Source: Aquabacterium humicola
GTDB taxonomy: Bacteria; Pseudomonadota; Gammaproteobacteria; Burkholderiales; Burkholderiaceae_C
Reading direction: 5' to 3'
Assembly: GCF_030167915.1 (NCBI RefSeq)
Contig: NZ_JARGNB010000006.1
Span: 310,001-374,000 of the forward strand
DNA: 64,000 nucleotides
Position 1 is the first letter of the stretch; every line of letters begins with the position of its first letter. The notes below the pieces were generated by a model. That model did no database searches. It saw nothing but the letters and a program-made list of their open reading frames with translations, and had not been told where the DNA came from. Of this stretch, positions 1-7,561 are shown in pieces. The position numbers and the translations under genes are program-made.

Positions 1-108
1 ACGCCCCCCGGGCCGGCACCCGGCAACTTCGTCAGCCCGGCGACGATGACGATCGCGCAGCTGGTGGGCATCGCGGGCCTGGACTTCATGGCGCTGGAAG
101 GGGGCTGA
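1..108 (+). CDS. 3' end of an unidentified protein (cut by window start)
   Basis: Frame 1 is open from the first base to a TGA at 106-108 and encodes the last 35 residues of a protein. The tail reads like an ordinary globular C-terminus (ending LDFMALEGG) with GC-rich third positions, so it is probably real. Too little is left to assign a family. It lies on the same strand as the selO gene that follows about 100 bases later. Confidence 0.5.
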   Translation, partial: TPPGPAPGNFVSPATMTIAQLVGIAGLDFMALEGG

Positions 109-214
109 AGCCGCGGCACGACAGGCCCGCCCGGACAGGGGTCGGGCGCCGCGGGGCATGATGCGGCGGTGTGCCGGCACTTCCTTTGCCGGCAGCCGCC
201 TCGAAAGCCCCGTC

Positions 215-1708
215 GTGACCGAACCCGCCCTGCGCCCGCTCTTCCACTTCGACAACAGCTACGCCCGCGACCTGCCCGGCTTGGCCGTGCCCTGGCAGCC
301 GCGCCGGGTCGACGCGCCGTCGCTGCTGTGGTTCAACCGCGCGCTGGCCGAGGAGCTGCAGCTCGATGCCGAGGCGCTCGCCGGCGAACGCGGCGCGGCG
401 ATCTTCGGCGGCAACGAGGTGCCCGAAGGCGCGACGCCGATCGCGCAGGCCTACGCCGGCCACCAGTTCGGCGGCTTCTCCCCTTCGCTGGGGGACGGGC
501 GTGCGCTGCTGCTGGGCGAGGTGCTCGACCGCCACGGCCGGCGTCGTGACATCGCGTTCAAGGGCTCGGGCCCGACGCCGTTCTCGCGCGGCGGCGATGG
601 CCGCGCGGCCGTCGGCCCGGTGCTGCGCGAGGTGATCATCGGCGAGGCGCTGCAGGCCCTGGGCATCCCGACCACGCGCGCGCTGGCCGCGGTGGCCACC
701 GGCGAGCCGGTGTTCCGCGAGGGCACGCTGCCGGGCGCGGTGCTGACGCGCGTCGCCGCCAGCCACCTGCGCGTCGGCACCTTCCAGTTCTTCGCCGCGC
801 GGGGCGACATCGACAAGCTGCGCCTGCTGGCCGACCATGCGATCGCGCGCCACGACCCGCAGCTGGCCGGCGACCCCGATCGCTACATGGGCCTGCTGCG
901 CGCGGTGGCCGAGCGCCAGGCGGCGCTGATCGCGCGCTGGATGCATGTCGGCTTCATCCATGGCGTGATGAACACCGACAACATGACGATCTCCGGCGAG
1001 TCGATCGACTTCGGGCCCTGCGCCTTCATGGAGGCGCATGACCCCGATGCGGTGTTCAGCTCGATCGACACGCACGGGCGCTATGCCTACGCCAACCAGC
1101 CGCTGATCGCACGCTGGAACCTCGCGCGGCTGGCCGAGGCGTTGCTGCCGCTGGTCGACGCCGACGACCCGCAGCGCGCCGTCGCCGGCGCCACCGACGT
1201 CATCGACAGCTTCCCGGCGCTGTACGACCGCCACTGGCTGACCGGCGCGCGCGCCAAGCTCGGGCTGGCGCGCGGCGACGACGGCGACCAGGCGCTCGCC
1301 GACGACTGGCTCGCGCTGCTGCAGTCGCAGGCGGTCGACCACACGCTGGCATGGCGTTACCTGGCCGATGCCGCCGACGGCGACGGCCCGAAGCTGCAGG
1401 CGCTGTTCGAGGACGCGCGGCCGCTGCACGAGTGGCTGGCGCGCTGGCGCGCACGCGCGCAGGCCGAATCGTCGATGCCGGCGCAGCGCGCGGCGGCGAT
1501 GCGGCGCGCCAGCCCGCTGTACATCGCGCGCAACCACCACGTCGAAGACGCCCTGCGCGCCGCCAGTGCCGATGGCAACCTGCAGCCGCTGCACGCGCTG
1601 CTCGCCGTGTTGGCGCAACCCTTCGACGAGCGGCCGGGGCTCGAGGCCTATGCGATGCCGGCGCCGCCCGAAGTCACGGCGCATTACCGCACGTTCTGCG
1701 GCACCTGA
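215..1708 (+). CDS. selO: SelO/YdiU family protein adenylyltransferase (pseudokinase-fold)
   Basis: SelO enzymes have a protein-kinase fold with inverted ATP binding and transfer AMP to Ser/Thr/Tyr side chains of target proteins. In E. coli this is tied to redox stress. The family is recognisable along its whole length: AYAGHQFGGF near residue 80, SLGDGRALLLGE (91-102), FKGSGPTPFSR with the nucleotide-binding Lys at about 116, GVMNTDNM (250-257) with the catalytic Asp, and the metal Asp in IDFGP at about 265. The 497-residue length is usual. I prefer the GTG at 215 because homology starts just after it; an in-frame ATG at 158 would add 19 unsupported residues. The C-terminus ends FCGT, keeping a Cys near the end where eukaryotic SelO carries selenocysteine. 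It stands alone, with the next gene 133 bases away. Confidence 0.93.
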   Translation: MTEPALRPLFHFDNSYARDLPGLAVPWQPRRVDAPSLLWFNRALAEELQLDAEALAGERGAAIFGGNEVPEGATPIAQAYAGHQFGGFSPSLGDGRALLLGEVLDRHGRRRDIAFKGSGPTPFSRGGDGRAAVGPVLREVIIGEALQALGIPTTRALAAVATGEPVFREGTLPGAVLTRVAASHLRVGTFQFFAARGDIDKLRLLADHAIARHDPQLAGDPDRYMGLLRAVAERQAALIARWMHVGFIHGVMNTDNMTISGESIDFGPCAFMEAHDPDAVFSSIDTHGRYAYANQPLIARWNLARLAEALLPLVDADDPQRAVAGATDVIDSFPALYDRHWLTGARAKLGLARGDDGDQALADDWLALLQSQAVDHTLAWRYLADAADGDGPKLQALFEDARPLHEWLARWRARAQAESSMPAQRAAAMRRASPLYIARNHHVEDALRAASADGNLQPLHALLAVLAQPFDERPGLEAYAMPAPPEVTAHYRTFCGT

Positions 1709-1841
1709 AGGCGCCGCCCCGCCGCTTCATATGCGGCACGTATGGCCACCGGCCGTTCTGCATATTTGACGTCTTGAAGCCGTCTCCGTAAGGTCGCGCC
1801 CCGGGTCCGCTTCGGGCTCCGCGCATCACAGGGAGACACGC

Positions 1842-3203
1842 TTGGCCTTCGCCCGCATTCACAACCCGGTCCGGCGCATCGGCGCCTTCGGCATCGCGCT
1901 GCTGCTCGGGGCCTGCGCGCTGCAGGCGCCGGCGCCGGCAGGGCCCGGCGCCGACGAACCCGCGCCGCAGGCCACCGCCTGCCCGGCCGGGCTGCCCGCC
2001 ACCGTGCGCTGCCTGGGCGGCCGCGACCGGGCCGGCGCCTTCTACCTGATCGCGATGCCGGCCGACTGGAACGGCCGCCTCGTCGTGCATGCGCACGGCG
2101 GCCCGTTCCTCGGCGCGCCGACCGCCAAGCGCATCGAGGACGACCTGACGCGCTGGGCCATCGTGCCGCGCGCGGGCTACGCCTGGGCCGGTTCCAGCTT
2201 CCACCAGGGCGGCGTCGCGGTGCGCTCGGCCGCCGAGGACACCGAGCGCGTGCGCGGCCTCTTCATCCGCCACGTCGCGAAGCCGAAGCTCACGCTGCTG
2301 CATGGGCAGTCATGGGGCGCCAGCGTCGCCGCCAAGGGCGCCGAGACCTACACCGCGGGCCAGCCCTACGACGGCTTGCTGCTGACCAGCGGCGTGCTCG
2401 CCGGCGGCACGCGCGCCTACGACATGCGGCTGGACCTGCGCGAGGTCTACCAGGTGCTGTGCCGCAACCATCCGCGCCCCGACGAAGCCGCCTACCCGCT
2501 GTGGATGGGCCTGCCCGAGGGCTCGACGATGACGACTGCCGAGCTCGCGAAGCGGGCCGACGAGTGCCTCGGCCTCGGCCGTCCCGCGGCGCAGCGCACG
2601 CCCGAGCAGGCGCAGAAGCTGAAGACCATCGTCGACGTGCTGCACATCCCCGAGCGGGCGGTGATGGGGCACCTGAACTGGGCCACCTTCCACTTCCAGG
2701 ACATCGCGCGGCGCAGCGGCGGCAAGCCGGTATTCGGCAATGTCGACGCACGTTACCGCGGCTCGGCCGACGACGCGACGCTGAACGCCGCGGTCGCACG
2801 CACCGCCACCGATGCCGCGGCACTGGCGCGCTTCGCCGACGACACCGACCCCACCGGCCGCATCCCGGTGCCGGTGCTGACGGTGCATGGCATCCACGAT
2901 CCGACGGCCTTCGTCGAGATGCAGCACACCTTCGCGCAGACGATGGCGGCGGCCGGCCGTGGCGACGCGCTGGTGCAGACCTTCACCGACGATCACGAGC
3001 ACAGCTACCTGAGCGATGCGACCTACGTCGCGCTGCTCGACGCACTGGTGCGCTGGGTCGAGACCGGCGCGAAGCCGACGCCGCAGCAGGTCAGCGACGG
3101 CTGCCGGCGCGCGCAGGCGGCCTTCCCGTCGAGCTGCCGTTTCGTGCCGGACTACCGGCCATCGCCGCTGGACACCCGCGTGACCCCGCGCCGCCGCAGC
3201 TAG
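1842..3203 (+). CDS. Secreted lipoprotein alpha/beta hydrolase
   Basis: The protein has 453 residues from a TTG start with a GGGAG ribosome site about 7 bases upstream. The N-terminus is a lipoprotein signal peptide: Arg-containing n-region, IALLLGACAL, lipobox LGAC, then an Ala/Pro-rich linker. A serine-hydrolase fold is indicated by the nucleophile elbow GQSWG, the acidic-residue strand PVPVLTVHGIHDP, and a C-terminal His in DDHEHS. It probably acts on an ester or peptide substrate at the outer membrane or in the periplasm. The substrate cannot be told from sequence. The gene stands alone between selO and a LysR gene. Hydrolase fold: fairly sure; specificity: unknown. Confidence 0.8.
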   Translation: MAFARIHNPVRRIGAFGIALLLGACALQAPAPAGPGADEPAPQATACPAGLPATVRCLGGRDRAGAFYLIAMPADWNGRLVVHAHGGPFLGAPTAKRIEDDLTRWAIVPRAGYAWAGSSFHQGGVAVRSAAEDTERVRGLFIRHVAKPKLTLLHGQSWGASVAAKGAETYTAGQPYDGLLLTSGVLAGGTRAYDMRLDLREVYQVLCRNHPRPDEAAYPLWMGLPEGSTMTTAELAKRADECLGLGRPAAQRTPEQAQKLKTIVDVLHIPERAVMGHLNWATFHFQDIARRSGGKPVFGNVDARYRGSADDATLNAAVARTATDAAALARFADDTDPTGRIPVPVLTVHGIHDPTAFVEMQHTFAQTMAAAGRGDALVQTFTDDHEHSYLSDATYVALLDALVRWVETGAKPTPQQVSDGCRRAQAAFPSSCRFVPDYRPSPLDTRVTPRRRS

Positions 3204-3262
3204 CGCCAACCCTTACGTAGTGCCCGCGGGCCCCCTGGCCGGGGCCGCGCATACGATGGGCC

Positions 3263-4207
3263 ATGGACCTGCGCCATCTGCGCTACTTCGTCGCCGTGGC
3301 CGAAGAAGGCCACATGACCCGGGCGGCTGCGAAGCTGGGCATCCAGCAGCCGCCGCTGTCGCAGCAGATCAAGGCGCTCGAGACCATGCTCGGGCTGCCG
3401 CTGCTGCTGCGCCATCCGAAGGGCGTGAGCCTGACCGACGGCGGGCGCCTGTTCCTCGCCGAAGCCAGGCGCCTGCTCGAGGATGTCGACGCGATGCGGC
3501 ATCGCATGGCGCTGGTCGCGCGCGGCGTGCGCGGCGTGCTGTCGGTCGGATTCACCAGCTCCGCGGCGACGCATGCGCTGACGCCGCGCACCCTGCGCGC
3601 GTGTCGCACGCGCTACCCCGACATCGAGCTCGAACTGCACGAGCACAACGCGGCCGAGATCACCGAGGCGCTGGTCGCCGGCCGGCTGCACTGCGGCTTC
3701 CTGCGCGTGCCGGTGGCGCGGCCGCCGGGCCTGCGCTTCGACACGCTGCTCGACGAGCCTGCGGTGCTCGCGGTGCCCGCCGACCATGCGCTGGGGCGCG
3801 TGCGGTCCAAGCGCACGCCGGTGCCGCTGAAGGCGCTGCACGGCGAGCGGCTGATCCTCGTGCGCCGGCCGAACGCGCCCGGCCTCTACGCCAACCTGCT
3901 CGCGGCCTGCGCGCGCGCCGGCGTCGAGCCGGTGATCGTCGCCGAGGTCGACCGCATGGTCAGCAACCTGAACCTCGTCGCGTCGGGCGAGGGCCTGTCG
4001 ATCGTGCCGGCGTCGATGAAGGGCACGCATGCGCAGTCGGTGGTCTTCCGGCCGCTCGATCCGAAGCTGAAGCTCGACGCGCCGCTGACACTGGCCTATC
4101 GCGAGATCGACGCGGCCACGCCGGGACCCGCGGCGAGCTTCATCGGCATGGTCGCGGAGGTGGCTGCCGCGCACCGGCGCGGCGAAGCGTCGGCGGCCCG
4201 GCGCTGA
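3263..4207 (+). CDS. LysR-family transcriptional regulator
   Basis: A 314-residue LysR-type regulator. The N-terminal winged helix-turn-helix is textbook (MDLRHLRYFVAVAEEGHMTRAA, then QPPLSQQIKALE, residues 1-60). A substrate-binding-like effector domain follows, with a GVLSVGF first strand. The QPPLSQQIK helix resembles the BenM/CatM branch, which senses aromatic breakdown products, but that is only a hint. The gene ends 10 bases before a Bug-type receptor gene on the same strand, so the two are probably cotranscribed. This regulator may respond to the ligand the receptor binds. Confidence 0.92.
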   Translation: MDLRHLRYFVAVAEEGHMTRAAAKLGIQQPPLSQQIKALETMLGLPLLLRHPKGVSLTDGGRLFLAEARRLLEDVDAMRHRMALVARGVRGVLSVGFTSSAATHALTPRTLRACRTRYPDIELELHEHNAAEITEALVAGRLHCGFLRVPVARPPGLRFDTLLDEPAVLAVPADHALGRVRSKRTPVPLKALHGERLILVRRPNAPGLYANLLAACARAGVEPVIVAEVDRMVSNLNLVASGEGLSIVPASMKGTHAQSVVFRPLDPKLKLDAPLTLAYREIDAATPGPAASFIGMVAEVAAAHRRGEASAARR

Positions 4208-4217
4208 GGGCGAAGCG

Positions 4218-5195
4218 GTGGCGATCCGAGACCTGCCAGCGGCCCGGCGCCGGGCGCTCGTCGCGCTGGCCGGGCTCGGCGCGGGGCTGCTGCTGCCGGC
4301 GGAGCTCCGGGCTGCGGAGGATGACCGCCCGCTGCGCATCGTGCTCGCCTATCCGCCCGGGGGCGTCAGCGACGAGGTGGCGCGGCTGCTGGCGGACCGA
4401 CTGGCGGCCGAGCGCGGCACGCCGGTGCTGGTCGAACACCGTCCGGGCGGTGGCGGCGGCATCGCGATGGAGATGCTCGCGCGCGCCGCGCCCGACGGCC
4501 GGCTGCTGGTGTTCTCGGCGATCACGCCGCTCACGCTGCTGCCGCGCTATGGCCCGGTGCGCTACCAGCCGCAGCGCGACATCGCGCCGGTGGCCGCGGT
4601 GATGTCCACCGCGACGCTGGTCGCCGGCACGCCGGCGCTGCCCGCCGACAGCTTCGCGCAGCTGCTGGCGCTGGCCCGTGCGCGGCCGGGTGCGCTGCGC
4701 TGGGCCACCACCGGCGTCGGCACCACCGGCTACCGCGTGCTGGAGGCGGTCGGCCAGGCGCTGAAGCTGGACATCACGCACATCCCGTACAAGGGCGGCG
4801 GCCAGAGCCTGCAGGACGCGCTCGGCGGCCAGTTCGAGGTGATGTCGACCAACGTCGCGCCGGCGCAGCTGCAATATGTCGCGCAGCGGCGGCTGAAGGC
4901 GCTGGCGGTCGGTGCGCCGCGGCGCCTGCCCGAGTTGCCCGACGTGCCGACGCTGGCCGAGCTCGGCGTGCCCGACGCGAACCTGGTGTCGCGCTTCGGC
5001 CTCTTCGCGCCGGCCGGCACGCCGCGCGCGCTGCGCCGCGCGCTGAATGCCGAGGTCAACCGCGCACTGCGCGAGCCGGCGCTGCGCGAGCGCCTGCGCG
5101 CCGGCCACAACGCGGTGGCCGAGGGCGGGGTCGAGGACTTCGAAGCGGCGATCTGCGCCGAGATGCCGTCGCGCGGGGCCTGCCACTGGGGCTGA
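4218..5195 (+). CDS. Bug-family (TctC-like) periplasmic solute receptor
   Basis: Tripartite tricarboxylate transporter receptor family, 325 residues from a GTG start. An Arg-rich signal peptide (residues 8-33, cleavage near LRAAED) precedes the mature start RPLRIVLAYPPGGVSD, typical of Bug proteins. The family motif LVEHRPGGGGGIAMEMLARAAPDG and the ligand-loop region GTTGYRVLEAVGQ are present. These periplasmic proteins bind small carboxylates or related organic acids. No tctA/tctB membrane genes are near, so it is one of the orphan receptors common in Burkholderiales. The last dozen residues (MPSRGACHWG) are unlike the usual family end. The +1 frame reads on with RRAGPATGADVRK, so a late frameshift is possible. 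Confidence 0.9.
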   Translation: MAIRDLPAARRRALVALAGLGAGLLLPAELRAAEDDRPLRIVLAYPPGGVSDEVARLLADRLAAERGTPVLVEHRPGGGGGIAMEMLARAAPDGRLLVFSAITPLTLLPRYGPVRYQPQRDIAPVAAVMSTATLVAGTPALPADSFAQLLALARARPGALRWATTGVGTTGYRVLEAVGQALKLDITHIPYKGGGQSLQDALGGQFEVMSTNVAPAQLQYVAQRRLKALAVGAPRRLPELPDVPTLAELGVPDANLVSRFGLFAPAGTPRALRRALNAEVNRALREPALRERLRAGHNAVAEGGVEDFEAAICAEMPSRGACHWG

Positions 5196-5207
5196 CGTCA
5201 GAAAGAC

Positions 5208-5226
5208 GCGGCCGCGGCGCGGCCGC
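5208..5226. terminator. Perfect GC hairpin between convergent genes
   Basis: The eight-base arms GCGGCCGC are separated by GGC (5208-5215 and 5219-5226). The hairpin sits in the 33-base gap between the convergent Bug receptor and MFS genes. It could stop transcription from both sides, but there is no T-run, so it is not a classical intrinsic terminator. Confidence 0.45.
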
Positions 5227-5228
5227 CG

Positions 5229-6500
5229 TCAGCCGCGGGCCGGGCGGGCGCGCCAGCCGATGAGCAGCGCCAGGCCGACCAGCCCGCTGGCGACGACGAA
5301 GCACAGCTGCAGGCCGGCGGCCACCGCGGCCGGCGCCGCGGCCTGCGGTGCCGGCCCGACGGCAAGCGCGAACACCGCGCCCAGCCCCGACGCCCCGGCG
5401 ACCAGCCCGAGGTTGCGCGACAGGCCCAGCAGCCCGGAGACGGTGCCGCGCTGCGCCGGTGTCACGTCGGCCAGCACGGCGGTGTTGTTCGCCGCCTGGA
5501 ACAGCGCGTAGCCGGCGGTCAGCAGCATGAGCGGGCCGACGTAGCCGACGAGGCCGGCCCGCAGCGGCATCGCGGCAAGCAGCATGCAGGCGGCGGTCGC
5601 CGCCGCCAGCCCGAGCAGGCTCGCCCGGTGCGCGCCGAAGCGGTCGACCACGCGCCCGGCCGGCACGCCGGCGAGGGCCGACACCACCGGCCCGACCGCC
5701 ATCGCCAGCCCGACCAGCACGGTCTGCAGGCCGAGCGCGCGCGACAGGTGGAAGGGGCCGACCACCAGCGTGGCCATCATCACGCTCGACACCAGCGCGC
5801 TCATCGCGATGCCGGCGCGCAGCCGCGCATCCCGTTGCAGCAGGACGCGCATCGGGACCGCCGCCACCCTGGCGGCCGGCCGGTCCGCCGGCAGCGCGCG
5901 GCGTGCCAGCAACGCCGCCAGCCCGGCCAGCGGCAGCGTGGCGGCGAACAGCGCGCGCCAGCCGAAGCCGGCAACCAGCAGCCCGCCCAGCGAGGGCCCG
6001 AGCGCCGTGCCGACCGCCGACATCGTGCCCAGCAGCCCCATCGCGCGGCCGCTGTGCGACTTCGGCACCACGTCGCCGACGAGGGCCAGCGCCATCGCCA
6101 TCATCGCGGCGGCCCCGCTGCCCTGCAGCGCGCGTGCCGCGATCAGCCACGGCAGCGAGGGCGCCGCGGCGCACAGCGCCGACGCGACGCCGAACAGCAG
6201 CAGGCCGCCGAGCAGCCCGCGGCGCCGGCCGAAGCGGTCGCCGAGCCGGCCGGCGATCACCACCAGCGCGGTGTTGGCCGCGAGGTAGGCGATGACGATC
6301 CACTGCACCGCGGCGAACGGCGCGTCGAAGGCCTGCGCGAGCGCCGGCAGGCCGACGTTGGCGATGCTGGTGCCGAGCGAGGACAGCAGCATCGCAAGCG
6401 ACAGCGTGGCGAACACCGCGCGCGGCGCGGCATCGAGAGGGGCGGCGCCCGACAAGGGCGACGCGAGCACGGTGGCGGGGGCAACAGGGGGGGAGGACAT
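5229..6500 (-). CDS. MFS transporter, drug/metabolite exporter type
   Basis: About 423 residues with 12 hydrophobic segments. The first helix carries SSLGTSIANVGLPALAQAF and loop 2-3 has the MFS signature GRLGDRFGRRRGLL. RALQGSGAAAMMAMALAL on helix 4-5 resembles the DHA efflux group. It sits in the inner membrane and probably exports a toxic compound or metabolite by proton antiport. The ATG at 6500 is preferred; a GTG at 6521 would add seven residues. It is divergent from a LysR gene 125 bases away, the usual layout when the regulator controls the exporter. Confidence 0.88.
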   Translation of the reverse strand: MSSPPVAPATVLASPLSGAAPLDAAPRAVFATLSLAMLLSSLGTSIANVGLPALAQAFDAPFAAVQWIVIAYLAANTALVVIAGRLGDRFGRRRGLLGGLLLFGVASALCAAAPSLPWLIAARALQGSGAAAMMAMALALVGDVVPKSHSGRAMGLLGTMSAVGTALGPSLGGLLVAGFGWRALFAATLPLAGLAALLARRALPADRPAARVAAVPMRVLLQRDARLRAGIAMSALVSSVMMATLVVGPFHLSRALGLQTVLVGLAMAVGPVVSALAGVPAGRVVDRFGAHRASLLGLAAATAACMLLAAMPLRAGLVGYVGPLMLLTAGYALFQAANNTAVLADVTPAQRGTVSGLLGLSRNLGLVAGASGLGAVFALAVGPAPQAAAPAAVAAGLQLCFVVASGLVGLALLIGWRARPARG

Positions 6501-6597
6501 GGCGCTCAGCCTGGAGATCACGATGCCGCCAGCCTAGGCACCCCCGCGCAGCGGCGGAAGGCGCGCCGTGTGCACGCCAGCCGTGCGTTTGACGCCA

Positions 6598-6613
6598 TGG
6601 CATCGCTGTGCCA
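6598..6613. promoter_or_regulatory. Candidate LysR operator dyad
   Basis: TGGCA-N6-TGCCA forms a perfect five-base dyad 12 bases upstream of the LysR start, inside the region shared with the divergent MFS gene. LysR regulators usually bind such dyads in the divergent promoter, but here the spacing differs from the classic T-N11-A box. This is inference only. Confidence 0.3.
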
Positions 6614-6625
6614 AGGTCGCGCGCC

Positions 6626-7549
6626 ATGTCGATGCCCGACCTGAACCTGCTGGTGACGCTGGACGTGCTGCTCGCCGAGGGCAACGTCGCGCGCGCCGCG
6701 AAGCGGCTGCGCCTGAGCGCCTCGGCGATGAGCCGCACGCTGGCGCGGTTGCGCGAGACCACCGGCGATCCGCTGCTGGTGCGCGCGGGCCGCCAGCTGG
6801 TGCCGACGCCGCATGCGCTGGCGCTGCGCGAGCGCGTCGGCCAGCTGGTGCAGGAGGCCGAAAGCGTGCTGCGGCCGGCGCGGGCGCCGGAGCCGGCGCA
6901 GCTGCAGCGCCAGTTCACGCTGCGCAGCCGCGACGGCTTCGTCGAGAACTTCGGCCCCGCGCTGCTGGCGCGCATCGGCGCCGAGGCGCCGGGCGTGCGC
7001 CTGCGCTTCGTGCAGAAGACCGAGCGCGACAACGCGCCGCTGCGCGACGGCCTGGCCGACCTGGAGATCGGCGTGGTCGGCGCCGAGACCGGCGCCGACC
7101 TGCGCGTGCAGGCGCTCTACCGCGACCGCTTCGTCGGCGTCGTGCGCGCCGGCCATGCGTTGGCGCGCGGCGCGATGACGCCGGCGCGGTACGCTGCCGG
7201 ACGCCACATCGGGCTGTCGCGATTCGGCCGGCAGGGCCTCGACCGCGGCGCGATCGACGACGCGCTGCAGGCACTCGGCCTGGAACGCCAGATCGCCACC
7301 GCCGTCGGCAGCTTCTCGACCGCGCTGGTGCTGGCCCGCGGCACCGACCTGATCGCCAGCGTGCCCGAGCGCCACACCGGCCGCCTGCGGGACGGCATGC
7401 GCAGCTTCGCGCTGCCGGTCGAGGTGCCCGGCCTGACGGTGTCGATGCTGTGGCATCCGCGCCTGCACGCCGACCCGGCGCACCGCTGGTTCAGGGACTG
7501 CGTGCGCGCGGTGTGTGCGGACGCGACGGCCGCACCCAATAAAGGTTAG
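6626..7549 (+). CDS. LysR-family transcriptional regulator, divergent from MFS exporter
   Basis: A 307-residue LysR regulator. The DNA-binding domain is MPDLNLLVTLDVLLAEGNVARAA, followed by the recognition helix SASAMSRTLARLRE. This form is seen in the branch that often sits beside MFS exporters. The effector domain follows from about residue 90. The ATG at 6626 is chosen because an AAGG lies upstream; a GTG at 6608 is the alternative. It probably controls the divergent transporter gene. It ends 12 bases from the convergent LuxR-type gene. Confidence 0.9.
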   Translation: MSMPDLNLLVTLDVLLAEGNVARAAKRLRLSASAMSRTLARLRETTGDPLLVRAGRQLVPTPHALALRERVGQLVQEAESVLRPARAPEPAQLQRQFTLRSRDGFVENFGPALLARIGAEAPGVRLRFVQKTERDNAPLRDGLADLEIGVVGAETGADLRVQALYRDRFVGVVRAGHALARGAMTPARYAAGRHIGLSRFGRQGLDRGAIDDALQALGLERQIATAVGSFSTALVLARGTDLIASVPERHTGRLRDGMRSFALPVEVPGLTVSMLWHPRLHADPAHRWFRDCVRAVCADATAAPNKG

Positions 7550-7561
7550 GAGCCGTCGGCG

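Noticed and set aside
86-1684. 532-codon open frame on the minus strand opposite selO
   Set aside because: Arg/Gly/Val-rich shadow caused by high GC3 of selO; no domain, and selO is certain.
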